A stretch of 64,000 nt of DNA. Source: Bemisia tabaci (lineage: Eukaryota; Arthropoda; Insecta; Hemiptera; Aleyrodidae). The DNA lies in NCBI RefSeq assembly GCF_918797505.1, contig NC_092794.1, positions 76,731,345 to 76,795,344 on the forward strand, in the 5' to 3' direction. This document shows, one piece after another, positions 1 to 12,585 of the stretch. Within the stretch, counting starts at the first letter, position 1, and each line of letters begins with the position of its first letter. The notes under the pieces were generated by a model. That model was not told where the DNA came from and searched no databases. It was given only the letters and a program-made list of their open reading frames with translations. A program made the position numbers and the translations under genes.

Positions 1-339
1 GTTGCTACTTCAGACCGAGGAACATTGCCAAAGTTTCAAACTTCTATCTCAATTTGGAAAAAAGTTGCAGGGGTGGTCAGTGACTTTTGGATAACCCTGT
101 GTACGGACGGCTTTATGCAATAAGCAACTAGGGTCAAATTTTCGATTTTTTTTCGTGATGAATTCCGTATCAGGAGGGTATTTACTTACTATTGAGAAAA
201 AGAAAATCCTCAAAAACCATGTTTATCCCACTTCAGCGACCCCGCAAAAATTAGCCGTCGCAGGATCACGCGAGGTTTATTTTGCAATCGGGACCTATAC
301 TAAGGTTCCCTATTCCGTAATGCGAAACTCGGATTTCCC

Positions 340-3300
340 ATTTTGCAATTCGGAACTATAAGCTGCAGGACGGCAGTATCCTATCTCGGCTCCTATTCGA
401 TCGATCTTGCTGATTTTTGGTACCGGGCGGTATTTTTGGACGGGAAACTCGAATTTTCTGTTCAAATTTTGAAAATTCAAGATGTCGGATGTGGCCTAAA
501 ATGCTATATTGGCTCCTGTTCGATCGATCATGCTGATTTTTGGTTTCATGGGGTATTTTTGGACGGGAAACACGACTTTCTGGTCAAATTTTGAAAATTC
601 GAAAATCCAAGATTAGGTATGAGGCCTAAAATGCAATCTCAGCTCCTGTTCAATCGATCATGTTGAATTTTGGTATCAGGGTATTTTTGGGCGGGAAGCT
701 TGAATTTCTGATCAAATTTTAAAAATTTGAAAATCCAAGATGGCGGATGTGGCTTAAAATGCTATCTCAGGTTGCTCGATCTATAATGGTGAATCATGGT
801 TGTATAGGGGGTATTTTAGGACGGGAAACTCGAATTCCCAGCCGAGTTTCGAAAATTGAAATTTTTTCAAATTTTGACGATAAGCTTGTTCAGTAAGTTT
901 TGATTTTTGCATTTTTTTTAAGTATTTACTACGCATAAGCCACAATAATTTTCTTCGATATTTTTCGCATTTCAATCCACGAAAAACAAGTTTGAGGTCA
1001 CGTCTTCTGAGCTCCCATTTAAACGCGTGTTTCCGAGGAATGGAAGATCCCCCAGGGGATACTTACTCAAGTAAGGTCATTTTCGGCCACATCCACCATC
1101 TTGGATTTTCGAATTTTCAAAATTTGATCAGAAATTCAAGTTTCCTGTCCAAAAATACCGCCTCCTACTAAAAATCAGCAAGATCGATCGAACAGGAGCC
1201 GAGACAGCATTTTAGGCCACATCCGCCATCTTGGAGTCTGTAATTTCCAAGATTTGACCACTAATTCGAGTTTCCCGTCCAAAAATACCGCCTCCTACTA
1301 AAAATCAGCAAGATCGATCGAACAGGAGCCGAGATAGCATTTTAGGCCAGATCCACCATCTTGGATTTTCAAATTTCCAAAATTTGATCAGAAATTCGAG
1401 TTTCTCGTCCAAAAATACCCCCTATTACCAAAAATCAACATGATCGATTGAAAAGGAGCCAAGATAGCATTTTAGGCCACAAACCTAATCTTGGATTTTC
1501 GAATTTTCAAAATTTCACGATTCACGGGTTTGTTGACCGATTAACGGGTTTATCGTTCAATTCACGGATTTTTCGAACGAATACGGGGTTGTCAATCGAT
1601 TCACGGATTTGACGGTCGATTCGCAGGTTTTTGATCGATTCACGGTCGTCAATCGAATCAGTGCCGATCAAATCACGTCCATCGGTTCACGTTCCAACTT
1701 TTCGATTGAATCATGTCGGATTCGTTTTTCAATAATTTGTCGAACGAGTCGGTGTCGATCGATTCAAGCTTTCATTTTTTGATCGATTCATGTCAATGTC
1801 AATCGAATCTATAAACCCTCCCGTCCAAATTGCGTGTAAATATTTGCCACCATTCTCGAAATATTAGCAAGTCTGTAGGTTTCCATATTTTTGGCACACC
1901 CTGTTTTTGGTAGAATATCTTTCCGCAAGGACAATGCACCTTCTCCCTTCCTCGTATGATGGGAGGAAGGGGTGTTTTCTCTGTTCGGGTTAACCCTCCA
2001 GTGTGCAATAGTGACACTCCCCCGATGACAATCCTCCCCTGGGGGGAAATGTGACAATCCCCTATGCAGTTAGTGCGAAAACAATCTATATAGTTCCTAA
2101 TTGCAGGTTCCGAGGCTCAGTCATTTTAGGGGGCTGTTAGAGCTCCGAACTTTCCTGAAGTGTAAAATCTTCATCAGCAACGGTAAAAAAATTAGAGGGG
2201 GGAGGGGCCAATTTTCTAGCACCTATTGACTCTTCAGCGCTACTTACAAATGGATAGCATTTTGCATTTCAAAACTATAGGCATTATGGTGGGTTTTCAG
2301 GAGAGCAACTTTTGCAAAAACCATGAGCGTTTTTCCTCAAAACGATCGATGTTGCAGTTTGATGGTTCATTTTATAGCTAGGTACTACCTATGGAGTTTC
2401 TTTAACAAACTTTGACATATTCTTCAAAAACATCACACTGTTGCTAAAAATTACAAAAAAAGGCTACAGTTCCGTATTGCAAAATGAAGAATCCGAGGAA
2501 GCTCATTCGATCGGCACTGATTCGATTGACGACCGTGAATCGATCAAAAACCTGCGAATCGATCGACGAATCCGTGAATCGATCGAAAATTCCATGAGTC
2601 ATTCGAAAAATCCGTGAATTGATCGATAAGCCCGTGAATCGGTCGACAAACCCGTGAATCGTGAACTTTTGAAAATTTAAAAATCCAAGATTGGGGATGT
2701 GGTCTATAATGCTATCTCGGCTCCTGTTCGATCGATCTTGCTGATTTTTCGTACCCGGGGAGTATTCTTGGACGGGAAACTCGAATTTTTGGTCAACTTT
2801 CGAAAATTCGAGAATCCAACGAATAGATGTAGCCTAAAATGCTATCCTGTCTCGTGCTCGATCTAACGTGGTGAATCGCGGTACCAGGGAGTATCTTGGG
2901 ACGGGAAACTCGAATTTTTGGTCAAATTTACAAAATTCGAAAATCCAAGATGGTGGATGTGGCCGAAAATGACCTTACTCAGGGGATCTTTCATTCCTCG
3001 GAGACAAGCGTTTAAAGGGGAGCTCAGAAGTCGCGACCTCAAACTTGTTTTTCGTGGATTGAAATTCGAAAAATATCGGAGAAAATTCTTGTGGCTTATG
3101 CGTAGTAAATACATAAAAAAAAATGCACAAATCAAAAATTACTGAACAAGGGCATCGTCAAAATTTGAAAAAATTTCAAATTTTCGAAATTCAGCTAGGA
3201 ATTTGGGTTTCCCGTCCAAAAATACTCCATGGTACCAAAAATCAGCAAGATCGATCGAACAGGAGCCGGGATAGCATTTTAGGCCACATCCACTATGTTG

Positions 3301-3440
3301 GATTCTCGAATTTTCGAAATTTGACCAAAAATTCGAGTTTCCCGTTCAAAAGTACCCCAAATACCAAAAATCAGCAAGATTGATCGAACAGAAGCTAAGA
3401 TAACATTTTAGGACACATTCGCCATCTTGCATTTTCGAAA
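340..3440. repeat. Large inverted array of degenerate ~125-bp units
   Basis: Degenerate units containing 'GATCGATC', 'GACGGGAAACTCGAATT' and 'AAAATCCAAGATGG' recur several times in one orientation at about 340-780 and in the opposite orientation at 1060-1510; the pattern repeats at 2690-2960 and 3200-3440. Segment 850-1680 is an imperfect reverse complement of about 2500-3200, so the whole forms a foldback with a spacer near 1690-2500. Inside each arm (1510-1680 and 2515-2665) is a second short-period repeat built on 'GATTCACGGGTTT' and 'CGATCGAT'. No transposase-like reading frame is seen. It is probably a non-autonomous foldback or satellite-derived element; exact ends are uncertain. Confidence 0.7.
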
Positions 3441-4060
3441 AGGTAAAATTGCTCCCTTTTTTCCCGGTTAATATAAAAAAATCCCGTTATATCCCTGTCA
3501 ATCCTGCTGTAAATTGAACGATTCATCGACGACCGATGAGCAAAGAGCGATATCCTTCCTTTCATCCCGGTTAATGAATGAATGTACAACCCGTTTTATC
3601 CCTGTCAATCCTGTTTAGGTAAAATTCCTCCCTTTTATCCACGTTAATATCAATTAATCCCATTTTATCCCTGTCAATTCGGGATCATGGTTCAACAGAC
3701 TAGTATAACCGAAGTGGTGAACAAAACAAGGCTCACATGAAAGCCTATGGAAAGTCAACCTTCCATGAAAAGTTTCAACTTGAAGTGACCGCTCGCTCAG
3801 GTCTTGCAGCGTTGCCAATATTCCATTTGCATGCGCTAAGATCGAGGAATTCTGGATCATCATGGTTCAACAGACTAGCACACCTGAATTGGTAAACGAA
3901 ACAAGGCTCAAATGAAAGCTCATGGTAAGTCAAACTTAAAATTGGCAACGCTGCAGAGCCTAAACGAGGGGTCACTTCAAGATTAAAAATGTGCATGGAA
4001 GTTTGGCTTACCATAAGCTTTTATTTGAGCCTTGTTTCGTTGACCAATTCGGGTCTACTA
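3440..4060. repeat. Short dispersed and inverted repeats
   Basis: A unit with 'CCCGGTTAATAT' and 'CCCTGTCAATCCTG' occurs about three times between 3440 and 3680. A second unit, 'ATGGTTCAACAGACTAG' followed by 'ACAAGGCTCA', occurs at about 3687 and 3860 in direct orientation and is partly inverted at 4002-4055. No coding signal is visible. Confidence 0.5.
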
Positions 4061-4385
4061 GAACGAAGAAAGACATCGAAGTCCGGTTTGGACGAAAAAT
4101 CGTCTAAAATTACATTCTTTAAGATTCTTAAGGTCAAAATCCCGAAATCACATTTTCAAGTTAACTTTTGTGCTTTTCTTCAATTTTTTATTTGGATCAA
4201 AACCAGTTTTTTAAATTGTTCGTCTTTTTCTGCATCCAACGAGCGGTACCTACATTAGGCTGGGGAGTCAAAGGTTTCGAGAGTTATAGACGATTGAAGT
4301 TTCCGCTATACGCGCGCCATACTTCGGTTCCAAAGCCGGTTTTGGGTGTTATTCATCAGATTGAATGTTAAAACCGTGCAAAATA

Positions 4386-5712
4386 AAGAGCTTGATGCAA
4401 AAACGGCTTTTTTCGCCCCCCTCTGGAAGTTCTTCAGACTTTGTCTATTGATTATTCATACTTGAGCGCTTCTTTTCCCAAATTTTCAGACCCCCAAAAA
4501 ATTTTGGGGGGGAGCTAGGGGGGTGGAAGTCAAAACCTGTGAACCTCGATATCTCTTGAACAAAGAAAGATATTGAGGTCCGGTTTGGACGAAAAATCGT
4601 CTAAAATTGCATACTTTAAGATTCTAAAGGTCGAAATCCCGATATCACATTTTTAAGTTAACATATGTGCTTTTTTCCAGTTTTTAGGTCAAGAAAATTT
4701 CTTTTAAACGAAAAATTTACAAAGATCTCAATTTTTTATTTGAACCAAAACCAGTTTTTTAAATTGTTCGTCTTTTTCCGCATCCAACGAGTGGTCGTAT
4801 AAGCTGGGGAACCGAACGGTTCCGGAGTTATGATCGATTGAAGTTTCCGCTCAACGCGCGCCGACCGACTTTCGCGCGCAAAAAAGTCGGATTTGACTGT
4901 TATTAGATCAGATTGAATGTTCAAACTGAGCAAAATGCTTTATTAGGGACTCTTGAGGGTCGCTGAGTTCAGAAATTACCGATACTTCCAAAAAATTCAC
5001 GTTTTTAAAATTACAGCTCCGCAGCGCTATTTTAGAGGCCCACTCAGCGCCGACCGGCCGCTCAGTGGTCCTGTCCGAAGCTGCAATTTTAAAAACGTGA
5101 ATTTTTTGGAAGTATCGGTAATTTCTGAACTCAGCTACCCTCAAGAGTCCCTAATAAAGCATTTTGCTCAGTTTGAACATTCAATCTGATCTAATAACAG
5201 TCAAATCCGACTTTTTTGCGCGCGAAAATCGGTCGGCGCGCGTTGAGCGGAAACTTCAATCGATCATAACTCCGGAACCGTTTGGTTCCCCAGCTTATAC
5301 GACCACTCGTTGGATGCGGAAAAAGACGAACAATTTAAAAAACTGGTTTTGGTTCAAATAAAAAATTGAGATCTTTGTAAATTTTTCGTTTAAAAGAAAT
5401 TTTCTTGACCTAAAAACTGGAAAAAAGCACATATGTTAACTTAAAAATGTGATATCGGGATTTCGACCTTTAGAATCTTAAAGTATGCAATTTTAGACGA
5501 TTTTTCGTCCAAACCGGACCTCAATATCTTTCTTTGTTCAAGAGATATCGAGGTTCACAGGTTTTGACTTCCACCCCCCCTAGCTCCCCCCCAAAATTTT
5601 TTGGGGGTCTGAAAATTTGGGAAAAGAAGCGCTCAAGTATGAGTAATCAATAGACAAAGTCTGAAGAACTTCCAGAGGGGGGCGAAAAAAGCCGTTTTTG
5701 CATCAAGCTCTT
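4386..5712. mobile_element. Young foldback element, family A copy 1
   Basis: This is a near-perfect palindrome of about 1.33 kb centred near 5049, with arms of roughly 650 bp. The ends read AAGAGCTTGATGCAAAAACG and its reverse complement. TA lies on both sides (4384-4385 and 5713-5714), which suggests a TA target duplication. Each arm carries 'CCCCCAAAAAATTTTGGGGG'. The ORFs in the two arms mirror each other and are not taken as genes. The sequence is very similar to the palindrome at 41393-42729. Confidence 0.85.
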
Positions 5713-5809
5713 TATGGGAATTTTTGAGGGTAGCTTCGTTTGGAAATCACAGGTAATTCAAAAAAATTCATTTTCTTAAAATTACAGCTTCAGAGCACTA
5801 CTTTAGCGA

Positions 5810-6008
5810 GGCGGATAAAGAATGGTGGTCGCACTTCGTACCCTCCGGACGTCACGCGGTCATACGCGGTATCGGGTACATGGGCCGGCTCCGCCGGCTC
5901 AACCTGGGGCAGCACGCTGCACGGCAAAACCCGTACCCCCCTGACATCACAACGCTTCAAGATGGCAGCCAAAATCGAAATGCGACCACGATTCTTTATC
6001 CGCCTTGC
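5810..6008. mobile_element. MULE-like MITE, copy 1 (9-bp target duplication)
   Basis: A ~198-bp element with inverted ends based on AGGCGGATAAAGAATGGTGG and its complement. It is flanked by CTACTTTAG on the left and CTATTTTAG on the right, a 9-bp duplication with one mismatch. A second copy is at 29584-29786 and a half copy at 33053-33141. A 9-bp duplication with longish TIRs fits the Mutator/MULE superfamily, but no transposase is present. Confidence 0.7.
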
Positions 6009-6784
6009 TATTTTAGAGGCCAACCGTCAGCACTCGGTGAGCCGTTTGATTAAAGTGAGACCAATTTTTTTTAGAAAATGAATTTTTTGGAAGTATCTGT
6101 AATTCCTGAACTCAGCGACTTATTTTGCACGGTTTAAACATTCAATCTGATTTGGTGACACCCAAATGCGGCTTTGGAACCATAGTATGGAGCGCGAAAA
6201 TCAGTCAGCGTGCGTAAAGCGGAAACTATAGTCGCCTGTAACTCTCGAACACTTTGTCCCTCTGGTTCCCCAGCTTACACGCTGGACGCAAAAAACGAAC
6301 AGTACAAAAACTGGTTTGGTTCAGATTAAAAATTGAGATCTTTGTATATTTCTAAGTTAAAATATTTTTTTTCGACTCAAAAACTGAGAAAGCACAAGTT
6401 AACTTGAAAATATGATTTCGGGATTGAGACCTTTAAAATCTTAAATAATGTAATTTTAGACGATTTCTCGTGCAAACCGGACCTCGATATCTTTCCTCGT
6501 AAGGGAGATATCAAGGCTCAAACGTTTTGACTCTCCCCCCCCCCCCCCCCCTTAAAATTTTTTAAGAGTCTGAAAATTTGGGAAAAGAAGCGCTCAAGTA
6601 GGTATTAGTGTTCGAAAGACGAAGTTTAAAGAAATTTAGACGGGGGTTGGGGGCGCGGAAATCGTCGTTTTTGAATCAAGCTCTTTCACGAGGAAGACGA
6701 ATAACACAGCGGGAAGTCTAGAAACCAGCTCCTTAACAAGAAATGAGTATTAACAATCAATATTAGTCCAATGGCGAAAGTCCA

Positions 6785-9655
6785 TACAGAGTGTTTGAAA
6801 AGTCGCCCCCCCCTGACTTTTGACCTAATTGAGGTAGAGATTTGAAAAGGGGTACGTGCAAAATGGGTCATTTCACGCTCATGTCGGATACCATTGAAAC
6901 TTGCCCTATTCATTCATTTAACAATGCTCCATGTTTTCCCAAAGTTTCAAGTCCCCAAAAAAATTTTGGGGGAAGTGGCGCAGGGTTAATGTTGAAAATC
7001 CGCTAAATTGTCGCGAATGTTTTACTCGAAAACCACTAAATATTTCGGAACGCGGTTTAAACAAGCGTTTTCAGCGTGAAAAGAGCTTTCAGAAAATGTA
7101 TAATATCATAGGGTTTTGTCGACTTAAACTCGAGTTATCGCCTCCGAAGCGCCGGAACGCTATAAAATGACCCGCTTTTTCGTCACGTTCGGGCCAATCC
7201 CAAAATACTCCATTTTTAATTTCTTTGAAAAGCTGATATGTTGTTCCTGACTCTCTATGGCACCTATATGTCTTTACCGTATCCTGGGGAAACGTTTTGT
7301 TCGCGAGTTATAAGCGCGGAAAGGAGCGAAGGTCGGGAAAATCGGCTATTTTAAACTGCGCGCGGCGACGGATCAGGAGACATGTGGTAACAACACGAAG
7401 TCGGCAGTGGAGTGTGATTCGCCGAACTGAGCAGGAGGGGGCGTTCTACTTCTAACCCATGCGACGCGCGCAGTTCAAAGTAGCCGATTTTCCCGACCTT
7501 CGCTCCTTTCCGCGCTTATAACTCGCGAACAAAACGTTTCCCCAGGATACGGTAAAGACATATAGGTGCCATAGAGAGTCAGGAACAACATATCAGCTTT
7601 TCAAAGAAATTAAAAATGGAGTATTTTGGGGATTGGCCCGAACGTGACGAAAAAGCGGGTCATTTTATATCGTTCCGGCGCTTCGGAGGCGATAACTCGA
7701 GTTTAAGTCGACAAAACCCTATGATATTATACATTTTCTGAAAGCTCTTTTCACACTTAGAACGCTCGTTTAAACCGCGTTTCGAAATATTTAGTAGTTT
7801 TCGAGTAAAAAATTTGCGAAAATTTAGCGGATTTTCAACTTTGACCCCCCGCCACTTCCCCCAAAAATTTTTTGGGGACTTGAAACTTTGGGAAAACATG
7901 GGGCATTGTTAGATGAATGAATAGGGCAAGTTTCAATGGTATCCGACACGAGCGTGAAATGGCCCGTTTTGCACGTACCCTTTGAGAACGTTCCTCGGTC
8001 AGGGAGAGCTACATCTTGAACCCCCCCCCCCCCTAAAAATTTTCGCCCCCCCCCCTGGAGGGCTAACGGACCCCAATTTTTTTCTTCAAATGGGAAGACC
8101 CGTTGTTCCTCGTTCGAAAGAGCATAAAAAAAGAAATATTTTCGCACAGACCTGAAGTCAATATCTCAAACCGTTTCAAAATGACGGCCAGTGAAAGTTC
8201 GAAATAGCCGAATATTGTTTTTTTAGGAATCTGATTTCAAAGGAGGGATTGCGATTTGGGCCTACATATACCCCACCACGGAATCTGAAAATTTTTGTAT
8301 ATTTGACGGTTGATGATGCATATATGACAGGAATAATCGAGTTTGGCCGATACTTTTTTTGGCCAAGGTCGAAATCTGAGATAGAATCGCGAGAAACATG
8401 GATGATTTTCATCACTTTCAGGTTAAAAAAATAGGTAGAGAAGTTCCAGTCCCAAGAGCCGCGAAAAAAATTGTGTATTTTCAGAATTTTCGGGCTAGAA
8501 AGTTAGAAAAGTTTAATTTTTAACTTGGGCCCAAGGCGGACGATTGATCACATTCAATTATGTTACGTGCCTATAGGTATCCCTAACATCCTATTCAAAG
8601 CTCATGACCCGTCCTCTGTGGGCCAAGGTCGAAATTTTAGGTACAACCGCGACATTTCAGCTATTTTCAGCGCTGGAGCCATGTTTAGGCCCCTACGTCA
8701 AAGCTGAAAAATTTGAGGATCGGCAAAACTCGACTATTTCCATCACATATGCATCGTCGACCGTCAACTATACAAAAATTTCCTGATTTCGTAGAAGGAC
8801 CGATTTCGGCCCAAATCGCAGCCCCTTCAGTTAAGCTCATGACAAAATACCCCTATGTTTCATGTTTCAGGCAAATCCATAGGTAAATAACCGAGATGCC
8901 AATTTTTGACCATATTAAACTGGTGTCTATAAGTCCGGAATTTACGGAAATAGTACTGATTTTATGAGGGCGGTCCGGAAGTACTGAAAAAGCGCGGAAA
9001 TTCCGGAAAAGGTCCGAAATTGTTTTATTTTTTTTTGTCATTTTTGTCGCAATTTCAAAAATTTGAAATTTTGCGAATTTCGTCAAATGGAGGTACTGAA
9101 AAAGTACGGAATTTTTCTGTTGGAGGAGCTACTGAATTTCTTGAGAATGTACTGAAAAAGTACTGTAAAAGTACTTATTTTTGACCAGCCTGTTTTGGTA
9201 GACATCCTATTTTATCAACCACCGCTTTGAAAATGTTGTTTTTGTTTTTTTTTTAAAAAATAATCAAACGTCAAATTCGTTTTTCTCATGTTAAAATATC
9301 GATTTTCGCGCAAATCTATTGACAAATAACCAGTGTCAATTTTTGGCTATTTTGAACTTTAACCGGCCGCCATTTTGAAACGATTTAAGGTATTGACTTC
9401 GGGTTTGCGCGAATTGTTTTCTCTTTCTGTGCATATTCGCACGAGGTAACCCAAAAGGGGTCTTCCCATTTGAAAATAAAAAGTTGGGGTCCGTTAACCC
9501 CCCCCCCTCCCCCAAGGGGGCCCCCTGAATATTTTAGGGGGTTTAAAAAGTAGCTCACTTTGCCCTAGGAACGTCCTCCAAGTTTTAAATCTCTACCTCA
9601 ATTAGGTCAAATGTTACAAGGGGGGGGGGGGGACGGAACATTTTGAACACCATGC
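6785..9655. mobile_element. Older inverted-repeat element with an inner palindrome nested in its left arm
   Basis: The outer arms match across the element: 'CCTAATTGAGGTAGAGATTT' near 6825 pairs with its complement near 9600, and 8000-8215 pairs with about 9345-9590. A further inner inverted pair lies at 8256-8390 and 8620-8820. The left arm is interrupted by the palindrome at 6848-7983. Arms contain long C or G runs. Related sequence occurs at 25795-26745. No coding region is supported. Confidence 0.6.
6848..7983. mobile_element. Nested palindromic element
   Basis: Near-perfect inverted repeat of about 1.14 kb centred near 7415, with arms of roughly 520 bp and a loop at about 7365-7450. Ends read AGGGGTACGTGCAAAATGGG on the left and a matching complement on the right. 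Each arm contains a 'CCCCAAAAAAATTTT' and G-run module resembling that of family A, although the arms are otherwise different. Confidence 0.75.
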
Positions 9656-10237
9656 ATGATGTCATTTGTAGGATCTAACTTCCATATGCTCTGTTATCTG
9701 TTCAAATTGATTGGTAATATCTCATTCAGGAGTTGGTTTTCGAACTTCCCGTTGTGAGAATAGTTTTCAACTTATAATTTTGAAGGGGAAACATGTGACG
9801 CTTTCTTCCAGTTCACACCTTCAAGCCACCCATTGTACTGAACAGAAACTATTCAAAAATGCCACTGCATTATTTTCGTTAATTTTGTAAGTAACTGGAA
9901 AAATGCAGCCTACCACAAAACTAAAAATACTTGGAAGTATTAATATTATATTGATACTATTGATTATAAATGACACATTACTCTAGAAAATCGAATATTA
10001 TGGCAAAACTTCAGCTTCCCTTTTAATGAGGGAATGCATAAAAAAAAAAAAAGTATGAAACGAAAGAACAACAATTTAATAGATGAATCAACCTAATTAC
10101 TACACAGGAAAAAACGGAGAACATTTCTTCATTCCACAAAGGTTACAGTATTGTATCTTGGCTCCATTCCGGGATACAGCTTTTACAAATCTGAAACATT
10201 TAAGAGAAAATTTTGTTACACATTTTTTTCGAGGTTA
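9656..10237. other. Intergenic, no feature seen
   Basis: A+T-rich sequence of about 580 bp between two inverted-repeat elements. I find no coding, RNA or repeat signal beyond a short A-run near 10040. Confidence 0.5.
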
Positions 10238-12585
10238 CAATTGAATCGGCTCGTGCGAAAACCGCTAATGTCCATTTTTTTCAATTTTGAGATTTTTGGG
10301 TTAAAATACTCTCGGAGGTTAGACACACTCGTAATGTGGTGAAAATGTTTGTTCCTTAGGTTTGAACCTCTTTTCAGGGGGGGCCGTGGTCCGAATCATA
10401 CGAAAACCGCTAATGTCCATCTTTCGTTATATGCCTCATTATACTGTACAACAAACCAAAATAAAAAAAATGTCTCGTGGACAAAATTAGGTGATCTTTA
10501 TGCATTTTAAGGCGCTGAATCCAAATATGACCTCCGTTTTTTCCATCACCCTCCAATTTTCCGGAAAAGCCGATTTTACTCGGAAAAATGACCATTTTGG
10601 TGCATTTTCGGTGTTTTTCCGACTGCTATCCCCTGCATGATGTAGGTAAAATTTTTCGTAGCTACGAGATTCAATTATGCCGATGTCTTTTAACTGATGA
10701 GTCCGGAAATGACCTTAATTTTTCCCGTTCACCTCTCAGTTTTCCGGGAAAGCAACTTTATCCCGGCAAAATGAGCAAATCCGACGCATATTTGTCGTGC
10801 ATGCAATGTATTTTTATAAATTTTCCTGGACCCGTGGTAGCATGTTACTCATGTATTTTGAGCTGCTAACTCTGAATATGACCTCGGAGTCTTTCTATCA
10901 TGCTTCAGATTTCCGGTAAAGCCGAATTTTCCGAGCCTAAAATTGTGTATTGTAAAACCTTTGCCGGATCGAAGTGTATTCAAAATTTATTGTATGAATG
11001 TCTCCGACATATGATACATCGGTTCCTTTGTATTTTGATCTGTTGAATTCAAATATGATCTCAGATTTTTCCGATCACCCATCATTTGTCCGGAAAAGTC
11101 GCTTTTCCTAGGAAAACGCTCTTTTCAGATATTTTTGCAATGATTTTTCTGCTCTAGGGAGCTTCAGAAATTTTCCGAGATCCTCTTTAGGTCTCTCTTG
11201 CTGTATTAAGAGGCACTGAACTTGAATTTGACCTTCACTCATCTTTGACAACCCCCCGTCTTCTAGAAGGACCGATTTTTCCGGGCCTAAAGCTTTTCCG
11301 GACTGTTCCCACTTCTAGGGAAATTCAAAACATTTTCCGTATGTGTGATACATCGATTCTCATGTAATTTGGGCTGAAAACCCCGAATATGACCTTAGAA
11401 ATTCGTTATAACCTACCGGAGAATTTCTGAAACTCCTACGAGCACAAAAATCATCGCAAAAATATCTGAAAAGAGCGTTTTCCTAGGAAAAGCGACTTTT
11501 CCGGACAAATGATGGGTGATCGGAAAAATCTGAGATCATATTTGAATTCAACAGATCAAAATACAAAGGAACCAATGTTTCACATATCGGAGACATTTAT
11601 GCAATGAATTTTGAATATACTTTGATCCGGCAAAGGTTTTACAATACACAATTTTAGGCTCGGAAAACTCGGCTTTACCGGAAATCTGAAGCGTGATAGA
11701 AAGAAACCGAGGTCATATTCAGATTTAGCAGCTCAAAATACATGAGTAACATGCTACCACGGGTCCAGGAAAATTTATAAAAATACATTGCATGCACGAC
11801 AAATATGCGTTGGATTTGCTCATTTTGCCGGGATAAAGTTGCTTTCCCGGAAAACTGAGAGGTGAACGGGAAAAATTAAGGTCATTTCCGGACTCATCAG
11901 TTAGAAAGACATCGGTACAACTGAATCTCGTAGCTACGAAAAATTTCACCTACATTATGCAGGGGATAGCAGTCGGAAAAACACTGAAAATGCCCTAAAA
12001 TGGTCATTTTTCCTAGTAAAATCGGCTTTTCCGGAAAATTAGAGGATAATGGGGAAAAACGGAGGTCCTAATCGGATTCAGCGCATCAAAATACGGAAGG
12101 GTAACTTTCTTTACCCGAAAGGCATACTGAAAAATATGCGTTTTCGATGATTTAGAACCGACCATGCACGAATCATGCGAAAACCGCTAATGTCCAGTTT
12201 ATTGCTGGTCGTTTCGTGATGAAACTTGCTTTAAGTGCCGCAATTGTCAAGAATTTTAGTTTTACAACTTTATTTGAATGATAATCTATCGTTTTAATAT
12301 CTTTAAAATGAATTTTGAAAGTATCAAACGGTTCCTAAACTCGGAGATTTTCACGAATCATGCGAAAACCGCTAATGTCCAGAGTCTTTTCTTTTTAATA
12401 ATTCCGTCCCAGACAGAAGAGGAGCTGGAAACTGTTAGGGATCCTTTTCTACAATCCTCTCCTGTAATAATTAACTTCCGAACATTTTTTAATTCCGCAT
12501 TTTAAAGGCTCCTACAGTTTTTTGCAGTTCTCTCAAAATTAGAGAAAATGGACATTAGCGGTTTTCGCATGAGCCGATTCAATTG
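10238..12585. mobile_element. Long inverted-repeat element with reiterated 20-bp motif
   Basis: The termini are a ~37-bp inverted repeat beginning CAATTGAATCGGCTC at 10238 and ending with its complement at 12585. Inside is a large palindrome with arms at about 10520-11185 and 11420-12075. The motif GCGAAAACCGCTAATGTCCA occurs at 10255, 10400 (one mismatch), 12177 and 12362, and inverted at 12549-12568. These look like subterminal repeats of a DNA transposon. The ORFs in the arms (for example 10588-10869 and 11725-11949) are mirror images and not credible genes. Confidence 0.75.

Larger units (their letters stand above)
4066..6685. mobile_element. Older foldback element, family A, carrying two nested insertions
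   Basis: Sequence at 4066-4383 is the diverged reverse complement of about 6115-6500, and the right end (6680-6685) has the family terminus GCTCTT preceded by a poorly matched 'GTTTTTGAATCAA'. The left arm is cut by the young family-A palindrome at 4386-5712 and resumes at 5715-5808. The loop is cut by a MULE-like MITE at about 5810-6008. The left outer tip appears to be lost. No ORF of plausible function is seen. Confidence 0.65.

Noticed and set aside
4736..5361. Near-identical 65-residue ORFs on opposite strands in the palindrome, repeated at 41673-42454
   Set aside because: They lie in mirrored arms of very similar young elements, so identity follows from DNA similarity. The translation has no domain.
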